A stretch of DNA of 21,931 nt from CAZGLR01 sp964526635 (GTDB lineage: Bacteria > Zixibacteria > MSB-5A5 > GN15 > JAAZOE01). Positions 7,534 to 16,400 of this stretch are shown here, in pieces. The notes beneath the pieces are model-generated. The model was not told where the DNA came from and did not search any database. It worked only from the letters and a program-made list of their open reading frames with translations. Position 1 is the first letter of the stretch. Every line of letters begins with the position of its first letter. The position numbers were made by a program, and so were the translations under genes. Location: contig CAZGLR010000053.1 in assembly GCA_964526635.1 (NCBI GenBank), positions 1 through 21,931 on the forward strand, in the 5' to 3' direction.

Positions 7534-9549
7534 ATGACTTTTCGGCATTGTAAATGGATTCTGCTCGGGATAGCAGGTTTGGCTGTATGTGCATCAGCCG
7601 GATGGAGCCAAAGCCTGGAACCATACTATTCCCCCGAGTCGGTGATCAAAGAATGTAAACAAATCACCGGGCTGAACAAAGGCCTGGCTGAGCTTAAAAC
7701 CCTGACAACAACTCCGGGGGGGCGGGATCTGGTTGTTTTAGAACTTGGTGCGGAATCGGGCGACAAGCCGGCCGTTATGATCGCGGCCAACATGGAAGGG
7801 GATTATCCACTGGCGACGACAGCGGCGTTGCGCCTGGCCCGTCTGCTCGTGACTGACTGGAAATCGGAACTGGAGACATGTGCCTGGATCATTCTCCCGA
7901 TGGGCAACCCCGATGGCTACTCACGACTGTTCGATTCACCACGGGTCGTAAACCGGGGTAATGCCAGGGCGGTCAATGATGATCTTGATGATGCCACCGA
8001 TGAAGACGGTCCCGATGATCTCAATGGCGATGGCTTTATCACCCGGATGCGATACGAACACCCCGATGGTAACTGGATCGAGGTCAAGGGGAATCCCCTT
8101 TTAATGAAACGGGCTGATGCCGGGAAAGAGGAGACCGGCAAATACCGACTTGTTCAAGAAGGTCTTGATAACGATGGCGATGGTGAGATTAACGAAGATG
8201 GCCCCGGCGGGGTTAATGTCGGACGCAATTTCCCTCATCGCTTTGAACATTATCGGACGGAAAACGGCCCCTGGGCGGCCAGCGAAAAGGAATCGAGGGC
8301 GGTTCTTGAATACACCCTGAATCATCCGGAAATCGCGCTGGTGATCGTCTTCGGGCGGTCAAATTCCCTGCGGGAAGTTCCCGAAGGCAGCCGAAGTAGT
8401 GTCAGGCCGGATTCCTACGAAATTCCGGAATGGATCGCACGCCGTTTTGGACTCGATCCCGACGATCGCTACTCGATCGACTTTTTACTGCCGCTGGCGA
8501 AGAGTTTCTTTGGTCAAGATATTACAGAAGATAGGCTGATTCAATGGCTGGATGGCGGCGCCGCCATGTCGCCGCATCGGAGTGACGTTGAGTTTTGGGG
8601 AGTTATAACAGAAAAGTATTCCAAGTTTCTTGAGGCCAATGATCGTGCAGGCAAGCGCCTCGATCCACCGGAGTTTCCTCCGGGATCGTTTGATGAATGG
8701 GCCTACTATCAATTTGGCGTACCGTGCTTCAGTATGGACTTCTGGACTCTGCCTGAAATGCCAAAAAAAGAAGAAGATAAATCCGATACGGCAGCGATTG
8801 GGCCATCGCTGGAAGAACTGGAATCAATGAGTGCCGAGGATTTCCTCTCACTGGGCAAAGAAAAAATCGCGGCATTTCTTGAAGCCAATAACGTTCCCAA
8901 ACGCTTTTCGGCAGAGATGGTTATTACAGGTCTGGAATCCGGGCAGATGACCCCCAGGCGGATGGCCAAAATGATCGCCGGTATGTCAGAAGATAAGGAT
9001 GAAGACGGCGGCGGCGACAAAACCGAGGAGGCGTTGTTCGCCTATAATCCGGATGCCTTTGTCGCCTGGGAAGCATATGAGCACCCGACACTCGGTGCGG
9101 TTGAAATCGGTGGCATGAAGCCTTATGCCACGGTGCTTCCGGAAGATGAAGCCGTGGAATCGCTCATCGACACACAATTGCCGTTTTTGAGAACTCTGAT
9201 CCCGCTCCTGGCGAAAATGACATTCGAAAATATCGAAATTGAAAAAATATCCGATGGCGTCTATCGTATCGATGTCTGGGTTACCAATGATGGCCTGCTG
9301 CCGTATCCGACGCATCAGGGTGTACGTAATCGCCGGCCGATTCCGGCTTCAGTGAAGCTCGAGGGGGATAATCTCACGTTCCTCGAAGGCCGCCAGCGGC
9401 AGGTAGTGCGTCTTTTGCCCGGCAGCGGAGGGACAACAAAGGTAAGCTGGCTGGTTGCCGGCCGTGACGGTGCAACCGTTTCGATATCGCTTGACAGCGG
9501 GAGCGCCGGTTCAGCCACTGAGTCGGTGGCGTTGAAAGGAGGCAACTGA
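7534..9549 (+). CDS. Secreted M14 carboxypeptidase-family pseudoenzyme
   Basis: 671 residues. GGAGG (7524-7528) stands five bases before the ATG, and residues 1-25 are a signal peptide. The fold follows the M14 zinc carboxypeptidases and aligns along its length with the next gene, but the active site is gone. Where the neighbour has His-Gly-Asn-Glu, this protein has Glu-Gly-Asp-Tyr (88-91). The third zinc His is replaced, in the segment VFGRSNS (272-278). The substrate-binding Asn-Arg pair is Gly-Arg (230-231), and the catalytic Glu aligns with Asp402. Two acidic calcium-type loops are kept (DLNGDG near 162-167 and LDNDGDGEINEDG near 211-223). A charged, mostly helical segment (about 408-500) makes the region before YEHPTLG about 62 residues longer than in the neighbour. 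The stop and the next start share one base (TGATG), so translation is probably coupled. A binding, regulatory or chaperone role is inferred. Confidence 0.85.
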   Translation: MTFRHCKWILLGIAGLAVCASAGWSQSLEPYYSPESVIKECKQITGLNKGLAELKTLTTTPGGRDLVVLELGAESGDKPAVMIAANMEGDYPLATTAALRLARLLVTDWKSELETCAWIILPMGNPDGYSRLFDSPRVVNRGNARAVNDDLDDATDEDGPDDLNGDGFITRMRYEHPDGNWIEVKGNPLLMKRADAGKEETGKYRLVQEGLDNDGDGEINEDGPGGVNVGRNFPHRFEHYRTENGPWAASEKESRAVLEYTLNHPEIALVIVFGRSNSLREVPEGSRSSVRPDSYEIPEWIARRFGLDPDDRYSIDFLLPLAKSFFGQDITEDRLIQWLDGGAAMSPHRSDVEFWGVITEKYSKFLEANDRAGKRLDPPEFPPGSFDEWAYYQFGVPCFSMDFWTLPEMPKKEEDKSDTAAIGPSLEELESMSAEDFLSLGKEKIAAFLEANNVPKRFSAEMVITGLESGQMTPRRMAKMIAGMSEDKDEDGGGDKTEEALFAYNPDAFVAWEAYEHPTLGAVEIGGMKPYATVLPEDEAVESLIDTQLPFLRTLIPLLAKMTFENIEIEKISDGVYRIDVWVTNDGLLPYPTHQGVRNRRPIPASVKLEGDNLTFLEGRQRQVVRLLPGSGGTTKVSWLVAGRDGATVSISLDSGSAGSATESVALKGGN

Positions 9550-11288
9550 TGAAATCCGCCAAAATGATTATCCTGATCTGCCTGTGCCTGGCTCTGAGTG
9601 CAACAGGCTCGCGCTTGAATGCCGCCACGGTGGATATGACCTTTGATCATTACTACGATCACAACGCCACCGTTGACGCCCTCCAAAGGCTGCACAAAGC
9701 GTATCCCGATCTGACCGATCTGGAGAAAATCGGTGTTAGTGAAGAGGGTCGCGATATCTGGATGCTGACTGTCTTCAATCCCGCCACCGGGGCCGATACG
9801 GAAAAACCGGGTATCTATGTCGATGGCGCTATCCACGGCAATGAAATCCAGGCTACCGAAGTCTGCCTTTACCTCGCCTGGTACCTGCTCGAAAAGTACG
9901 ATGAAATCCCGATGGTCAAGGATATGGTCGATACACGCAGCTTCTATATCGTCCCCATCGTAAATGTCGATAACCGTGCACGGTTTTTTGAGGATCCCTC
10001 CGGCTATAATATCGGACGGTCCGCTCGGGTGCCCTATGATGATGATCGCGACGGCCTCGTGGACGAAGACGATTACGAAGATATCGATGGCGATGGTGAA
10101 ATCCTGCGCATGCGCATAAAAGATCCCGATGGCCGCTACAAATCCCATCCCGACGATCCGCGCGTTATGGTGCGAGTCGAGCCGTGGGAGAAGGGCGAAT
10201 GGACTCTGCTGGGCAGCGAGGGTATCGATAACGATGGCGACGGACGCATAAATGAAGATGTCCCCGGCTATCTCGATATGAATCGAAACTTCGGCTTCAA
10301 CTGGCAGCCGCAGTACGTGCAAAGCGGCGCCGGAGATTTTCCGCTCTCTGCCAACCCCACCGAGGCGGTGGCAAGTGTGCTGGTTTCAAAAACCAACATC
10401 TGCTTCGGTTTCAACTTCCATAACATGGGTGGTATGATTCTTCGGGGACCGGGTTCTGATTTGTCGCCGCCGTATAATCCCCGCGATATCGCGGTGTATG
10501 ATTACCTCGGCGGTGAGGGTGAAAAGATCATCCCGGGTTATCGTTACCTGGTCAGCAAGGATGATCTCTATACCACCTATGGCGATTTTGATGAATTCCT
10601 GTTTTCCAATCTCGGCATCTATGCCTTCGTCGGTGAGCTGTTCATGAGCTCTCAGGAGCAGTATCGCAAGCCGGGGGAGGAAGCGGTAGTTGACGATGGC
10701 TCGTATGAAAGCCAGTCGGATCCGACCGAGAAGCAGAAATTCAACGATATCGTCAATCAGGGTGTTATGTTCAAGGACTGGACGCTATTTACTCATCCGC
10801 AATTGGGTGAAATCGAGATTGGCGGATGGCGGACCTTCACTACCCGAATTTCGCCGCCGTTCATGCTGCCGGAGATGGTCCATCGCAATGCCTCCCTGGT
10901 CATGTTCACAGCCCGTCATGCCCCGGATATCACGCTTGAGGTGCTTGACGTGAAACCACTGGGCAATGACCTGCATCGCATTCGGATCAGGGCGACCAAT
11001 GCCGGGGCGATACCATCAGTTTCAACCCGCGCAGTGAATAAAAACATCTTCCGGAAGGATATCTTCTCAATCAGCGGTTCCGGTTTCGAAGTGATTTCCG
11101 GAGGAACAGTTGATGATGTGCATTTCGACCGTGTCGATTATGTCGAACATCGACCGGAATTTGTTTTTTCGCGAGTCGATTCATTCGGAAGCCAGATCGT
11201 GCAATGGATAGTCAAGGGCAGCGGCCGGGCGACGATTTCGTACGAGGCTATGAAAGCAGCTAATCGCGAAATCACCGTCAGCTTCTGA
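9549..11288 (+). CDS. Secreted M14 family zinc carboxypeptidase
   Basis: 579 residues. The ATG at 9549 overlaps the preceding TGA by one base; AAAGGAGG lies about eight bases upstream. Residues 1-25 are a signal peptide. The full M14 set is present: zinc ligands His96 and Glu99 (IHGNE) and His291 (FNFHNMGG), carboxylate-binding Asn245-Arg246 (DMNRNF), and catalytic Glu363 (FVGELF). Between the first zinc site and Asn-Arg there are acidic loops typical of calcium sites (YDDDRDGLVDED near 163-174, DIDGDGE near 178-184, IDNDGDGRINED near 226-237). A beta-rich C-terminal domain follows from about 410 (THPQLGEIEIGG). Expected role: removal of C-terminal residues from peptides outside the inner membrane, with calcium stabilisation. 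Substrate preference cannot be read with confidence. A hairpin terminator follows the stop. Confidence 0.92.
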   Translation: MKSAKMIILICLCLALSATGSRLNAATVDMTFDHYYDHNATVDALQRLHKAYPDLTDLEKIGVSEEGRDIWMLTVFNPATGADTEKPGIYVDGAIHGNEIQATEVCLYLAWYLLEKYDEIPMVKDMVDTRSFYIVPIVNVDNRARFFEDPSGYNIGRSARVPYDDDRDGLVDEDDYEDIDGDGEILRMRIKDPDGRYKSHPDDPRVMVRVEPWEKGEWTLLGSEGIDNDGDGRINEDVPGYLDMNRNFGFNWQPQYVQSGAGDFPLSANPTEAVASVLVSKTNICFGFNFHNMGGMILRGPGSDLSPPYNPRDIAVYDYLGGEGEKIIPGYRYLVSKDDLYTTYGDFDEFLFSNLGIYAFVGELFMSSQEQYRKPGEEAVVDDGSYESQSDPTEKQKFNDIVNQGVMFKDWTLFTHPQLGEIEIGGWRTFTTRISPPFMLPEMVHRNASLVMFTARHAPDITLEVLDVKPLGNDLHRIRIRATNAGAIPSVSTRAVNKNIFRKDIFSISGSGFEVISGGTVDDVHFDRVDYVEHRPEFVFSRVDSFGSQIVQWIVKGSGRATISYEAMKAANREITVSF

Positions 11289-11310
11289 GTAAGACTGTGA
11301 TGCGTGAAGC

Positions 11311-11346
11311 AAAAAGGCGCCTGCCATATTCGGCCAGCGCCTTTTT
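11311..11346. terminator. Bidirectional intrinsic terminator
   Basis: AAAAAGGCGC (11311-11320) and GCGCCTTTTT (11337-11346) pair across a 16-base loop. It lies between the convergent M14 operon (+) and the PepF gene (-). Confidence 0.85.
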
Positions 11347-11369
11347 GTTTTCAATTTAATCGGGGTAGC

Positions 11370-13259
11370 TCATCCTTCTTCAAACAACAAACGCTCCATT
11401 TCATCAACCAATTCACCGAAGAGGGAAATAGTCCGTTGAATCGGTTCGGGCGTTGTCATATCGATACCGGCGTCTTTTAAAATATCAACGGGGTATTGAG
11501 ACGATCCCGATTTCAGGAAGTGATGATAACGGTCCAGCGCGCCTGCCTGATTTTCAAGGATTTGCTGTGAAAGGGACTGGGCCGCGGCATAACAGGTGGC
11601 GTACTGATAGACGTAGTACTGCCGGTAGAAATGATAGATCTTAAAACAACCCATATCGTTCTCCGGGCCGATAACCAGGTCAGGGCCATAGTACTTCTGA
11701 AAAATAGCCCGGTAGGTTTGCCGGAAGAAATCAGCCGAAAACGCGCCGCCGCTTTCCAGATGATTATGGATAGTCAATTCGAACTCGGAAAACATCACCT
11801 GGGTAAAGAACGTCCCCTCGATCTGGCGAATATAATAATCGAGGAGGACCAGTTTTTCATCACGCGTTTTGGCTTTGGACAGCATATGCTTCATCAGAAT
11901 CGCCTCATTAATCGTTGAGGCAACCTCAGCAGTGAAAAGAGCGTGCCCGGAATACACATATGGTTCACTCTGATTGGTGTAGTAGCGATTCAGGGCGTGC
12001 CCCATTTCGTGGGCCAGGGTAAACACCGAAGAGAGCGTGCTGTCGTAGTTCAACAGAACAAACGGATGCGAAGTGTACGTTCCCCAGCTATAGGCGCCCG
12101 AACCCTTGCCCTCACTTTCGAAAACGTCGATCCAGCCGCCCTCAAAACCATCCTTGAGATCGGCAACATACTCTTTACCCAGCGGTTTCAGGCCTTTCAG
12201 GAGCATATCTTTGGTTTCTTCATAACTGTATAGTTGCTCCAGCTCCGGCACCACCGACACTGAGAGATCATATGTATACATAGTGTCGTAGCCGAGAACC
12301 CGTTTGCGGATATTCACCCATTTATGCAGTGGTTCGAGATTCGCATTGACTGCCTCGATCAAATTATAGAATACCGATGTTGGAATATTGTCGCTGTTGA
12401 GCGCCATATCCAGGCAGGTGGGATATTTTCTCGCCCGGGCGAAGAACCAGTCGCGTTCTACTGTGCCGCCGAGATTCACTGACAACGTATTAAGATATGC
12501 CTTCCATGAATTCTGGACGGTATCATTGGCCGCCTGACGGAGATCACGGTTGGTGCCCTTGAGGATGCGGGTATAGCGGCTTTGATTGAGCTCGACTATT
12601 TGTCCCGTCGTATCTTCAATTTGACCCATTTTGTGATCGGCATTATCGATCATATTGAAAATCTGCATAGGCAGACGGGCCAGCGGGCTGGCCATGGCCA
12701 GCAGTTCTTCCTGATCGGGGGAGAGAACATGTTCGTTCTGGCGAAAGATATCTTCAAGATAAAAACGATACATCGCCAATCCGTCATGTTCGGATAAAAA
12801 TGTTTCGACCTGCTCTATCCCGATTGACAGGATTTCAGGACGGATAAAGGCCTGGCGCTGCCCCAGCAGGGCATTGAGAGCGCTAACGCGACCGCCGAGT
12901 TCCTGATACGTGCTCGCCCGATTATCCTCATCGAGTTTGAGAAAAGCGAAGACATAAAGATTTCCTATGACTATATCGACGCTGTCGGACAGCATCAGGC
13001 AATTGTATAGCATCTCTGCAGACTGTCCAAGATTACCCTGGTATTGTTCAAAATCACCAAGACGACTTTCTACCCAGTTGTAGTCTTTTTCCCAGGCATC
13101 AATCGTTGCATATATATCCTCAGTGCGCCATTTGTATTTATCATCGATATCAGAACGCTGGGTCAAGGCCGTGGCATCGGCCAGGACAGATCCACCAGCG
13201 ATACCCAGTAACATGACTCCAAGAACGAACACGGTCAGGCGACTGCGTGTATGATACAT
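11370..13259 (-). CDS. pepF: Exported M3 family oligoendopeptidase F
   Basis: 629 residues from the ATG at 13259, which has AAGGAG five bases upstream. A longer frame to 13421 would place 54 extra residues before the signal peptide and reach into the upstream gene's terminator. Residues 1-29 look like a cleavable signal peptide (basic Arg pair, long hydrophobic run, Ala-Asp-Ala), which is unusual because PepF enzymes are normally cytoplasmic. The M3 zinc site is HEMGH (417-421) with the third ligand Glu445 in AEVAST. The preceding YSWGTYTSHPFVLLNY stretch and the helical N-terminal lobe also match PepF. The family cleaves short peptides of roughly 6-20 residues internally. Together with the M14 carboxypeptidase and the large protease it suggests stepwise peptide breakdown outside the cytoplasm. 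Confidence 0.93.
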   Translation of the reverse strand: MYHTRSRLTVFVLGVMLLGIAGGSVLADATALTQRSDIDDKYKWRTEDIYATIDAWEKDYNWVESRLGDFEQYQGNLGQSAEMLYNCLMLSDSVDIVIGNLYVFAFLKLDEDNRASTYQELGGRVSALNALLGQRQAFIRPEILSIGIEQVETFLSEHDGLAMYRFYLEDIFRQNEHVLSPDQEELLAMASPLARLPMQIFNMIDNADHKMGQIEDTTGQIVELNQSRYTRILKGTNRDLRQAANDTVQNSWKAYLNTLSVNLGGTVERDWFFARARKYPTCLDMALNSDNIPTSVFYNLIEAVNANLEPLHKWVNIRKRVLGYDTMYTYDLSVSVVPELEQLYSYEETKDMLLKGLKPLGKEYVADLKDGFEGGWIDVFESEGKGSGAYSWGTYTSHPFVLLNYDSTLSSVFTLAHEMGHALNRYYTNQSEPYVYSGHALFTAEVASTINEAILMKHMLSKAKTRDEKLVLLDYYIRQIEGTFFTQVMFSEFELTIHNHLESGGAFSADFFRQTYRAIFQKYYGPDLVIGPENDMGCFKIYHFYRQYYVYQYATCYAAAQSLSQQILENQAGALDRYHHFLKSGSSQYPVDILKDAGIDMTTPEPIQRTISLFGELVDEMERLLFEEG

Positions 13260-13264
13260 AACGA

Positions 13265-13270
13265 CTCCTT
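13265..13270 (-). promoter_or_regulatory. Ribosome binding site that fixes the PepF start
   Basis: AAGGAG on the minus strand, five bases before the ATG at 13259. The longer alternative start at 13421 has no such site. Confidence 0.8.
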
Positions 13271-13385
13271 CCTCATACTTCCGTGCAGTAGTTGACATTG
13301 CTTTATATTGTGACGTGGAATATACAAAATAGTTCGCCCGGGCGGGACAGACTTTTTTATGGAAATTCTCAGGGGCGATCAAAAA

Positions 13386-13416
13386 AAAAGGCCGTAATTC
13401 TCGATCACGGCCTTTT
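13386..13416 (-). terminator. Intrinsic terminator of the large metalloprotease gene
   Basis: Minus strand: AAAAGGCCGT (13416-13407), an 11-base loop and ACGGCCTTTT (13395-13386), continuing into further T residues (to 13381). It lies 21 bp past the stop at 13438 and insulates the PepF gene. Confidence 0.9.
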
Positions 13417-13437
13417 CTCAATTATGATTCTGCAGAC

Positions 13438-16400
13438 TTATGGGCAGGTCGCGCAGGGTTCGGGGCCGCCGCTGAAAACGTAGTTGATGAGGTAAACCGC
13501 ATCGCCAATATTGACGGTACCATCGCACTTGGCATCACCGCCCGTCAGGCTCGGCTGAGGGCCACCGCTGAAGACGTAATTGATGACATAGATGGCGTCA
13601 CCGATGTTGATGAATCCATCGGCCGAGGCATCGCCACATTGCACGCCCCCGGTCGTTAGATTAAACGACGCTACCTCACTCCAAAGCCCCTGTTCATAGT
13701 TGTCAAACGCTCGTGCCCGCCAGAAATAACTGCCCGGACCGGGAAGATTTTCGTCCGGAATCCAGTTGGTTTGATTCTGGCTGCCGGCCGGATGACCGGT
13801 TTCTGATATAACCAGATTGGTCAGGGCGCTGTCGGAATAGACTTCATAGTCATAGGTGATATTGTCAAACTCGAGATCCTTGGCATTATCGTGGGTAAAT
13901 TGCGGCCGCAAAGCAGTAATGGCAACCTTATCACGCGGTGAAAGCCCAAATGGTGTCGGGACCGAATTCAAACGGATCGGCAATACGTACCAGTTTGACC
14001 AGACGACACCATTGAATGCCCGCACCCGGACATAATACCGGGAGTTGTCCAGAAGCGGAATACCGTCGTAGGTGACAGATGTATCCGCGCTGCTGACAGG
14101 TCCGGTATCCCACATCTCAATTATTTCCCAGTCATTGTCGGTACTAACCTGAATCTGATACTCCTGCTGCACAAAACCATTGGGATCAACATATCGCCAG
14201 ATCAACTCGGGTACGTGATTGATAACATGCATTGAATCCTCATCGGGAATCGTGAGCAGCGTTATCTTCGGCTGAACAACCGGGACTTCATAGCCGAAAA
14301 ATCCAAGAATGTTCTTGAGCACGGTATCCCGTGGCGTCCAGCGGCTGTCGCCGTTTACAATTGACTCAAAGCCGAAAGCGAAGAAGACAGATTTATACGC
14401 ACCGCTGTAGGAAACCGCACCATAATCCGGCTGATTGTAATAGATCAGCTCCGGCACACCACCGGTAGTCGGCTGAATATGATCGGGGTTGGTCTGATTG
14501 GACGCGCCGCCCGAACCCAGAATAGCCACGGAATCGGCAGGCGTAAACAACTGTGTGCCGGGTTCATTGCCGAGAATCGGTATGAGCTGCGTTTTGATGT
14601 AATCCGCCTTGAGATAATTGTTCAGCAGCGAGGGATTGGCTGTGGAAAGCTGCTTGGCGACACCCTGGCCGGTCAAAAATAAACTGCCGCCGGCGTTGAG
14701 ATACGTTGTTATGGCCGACATTTCACCGGTTGACAATGGGCTTGTCCGATAATCACCGGTACCCCAGAGGACGACATTATATTTGCTCAACAGCGCTGAA
14801 TCAATCGAAACGAAGGCGGCATTGACCTGATCATAGACAATGCGTCCCCGATCAAGCACCTCGGTGAAATACTGATCGGTATTGTCATTATTGTCGTCAT
14901 CGACCAGAAGCAGCGATGGTGCCCCGATAGTCATGGCAACCACCATCGTATCGAAACGAAGACCGACATCACTGTCCCAGGCCAGGGCAATAAAGAAGGA
15001 ATCCTGTCGGGGAATATAATCGCCGGGAATCTGGAAGGCCAGCGGATCGCCGGTATTGTCGACTGTCGCCCCATCGGGCAGTATGCCAAGAAATGACGAT
15101 GCATCAGAGATTATCAATGTCGCATCATCAGCCAGAAGCGTTGCCGAAAAATCAAACACATCCGCAATCTGATTGTCCTGAACAGTAAAGAACACCTGAA
15201 TTGCCTCACCCGGTTCGAAGATTCCGTCACCATCGCCGCCGAAATCATCTGAAAATTCATTACTGATTTGAACCACGTGCGGCGGGTTGGGGCAGTCCAT
15301 CGAATGGGCCGCAAAGCCCTCACAGATTTCGTCGGAATGCGGCGTGCCGTTAAGAATATTGGCATCATCATCGTCAAGAGTCAGATAGTCAATGGTAATC
15401 TGAGGGGTGATTTCGGTACCGGTATGGAGCAGCACGGCATTGATGGCAAGGTTTGACAAAATCTGGCGATACGTATCGGGATAGGTTATTTTGAGTAATT
15501 CGCGCGTATCCCAGACGCAGCCGGTTAGTACCTGACCGCAATAATGAATTTCGCCATTGCAGGGGTATTGCAGATTATTATCCCCGGTCCGCAATGGTGC
15601 TCCGCAGGATCCGAAGAAACCATCGCCGGTGCCGGCTTCATCAAAAATCAGCATACCCATGACATCGGACATCCCTTCACCATACTGCCCCTGACCACTG
15701 CCGGCCATGGCTACCAGATGATGACCGTATTCATGATGAATGATGGTTGAGAAGGCTGTATTGGGATAACCGCCATATCCGCGGCAGAAGTTGATCGAGT
15801 TGCCGTTGTACCAGGCATTGCCGGGGCAGTAACCATCGTCGCGATTCACCCATACGGGGAAGTCGGTTTGCGTTTGAACGACCGGATAAAATTCGTTGAA
15901 CAGCAGGGTATAATCGCGCACGACATTGGCATGCAAATAGCCGTTGACCTGGGCCGTTGTAAAACCTTCCAGGCCGGAGTTAAAGACGAGATCGGCCGGT
16001 CCGGGAGGAGTGACTGTTGCTTCGACATTTTCAACAATTGTATCAAAGTCAAACACATCAAAATACTCGCCATCGAGATTTGAACTGACCGTAACCGAGC
16101 CGGTGCCGCCATATGGAACTGTAAAATTTCCGACAGTATCAGTCTGGACCGGACCGGCGACATTGCTTTCAATATTCAGGTAGGGGAGTGTCCGGGGAAG
16201 CTCGGGTCCGCAAATATCGGCGCCGCTTCCCTCGGTAGCATTACCGGTAGCGGTACCGACGACATCTTCAAAGATAACCTGGTCTTCCTGGTAGATTAGT
16301 TCTCCTGTTTCGGCATCAAGAACCAGCAGCCATTTTTCATGACTGTCATTTGACCCGATCGTCGTCACCGCCAGCCGTGGTTCGGTATAAGAATCTTCAT

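Noticed and set aside
9315..10322. 335-aa minus-strand open frame opposite the M14 genes
   Set aside because: It overlaps two well-supported genes on the other strand, and its Ile/Asp-rich composition is the antisense of their acidic loops.
13335..13344. Palindrome CGCCCGGGCG upstream of the PepF gene, followed by a T-run at 13353
   Set aside because: A perfect palindrome without a loop is a poor terminator, and there is no plus-strand gene for it to end; it could be a protein site, but nothing else supports that.
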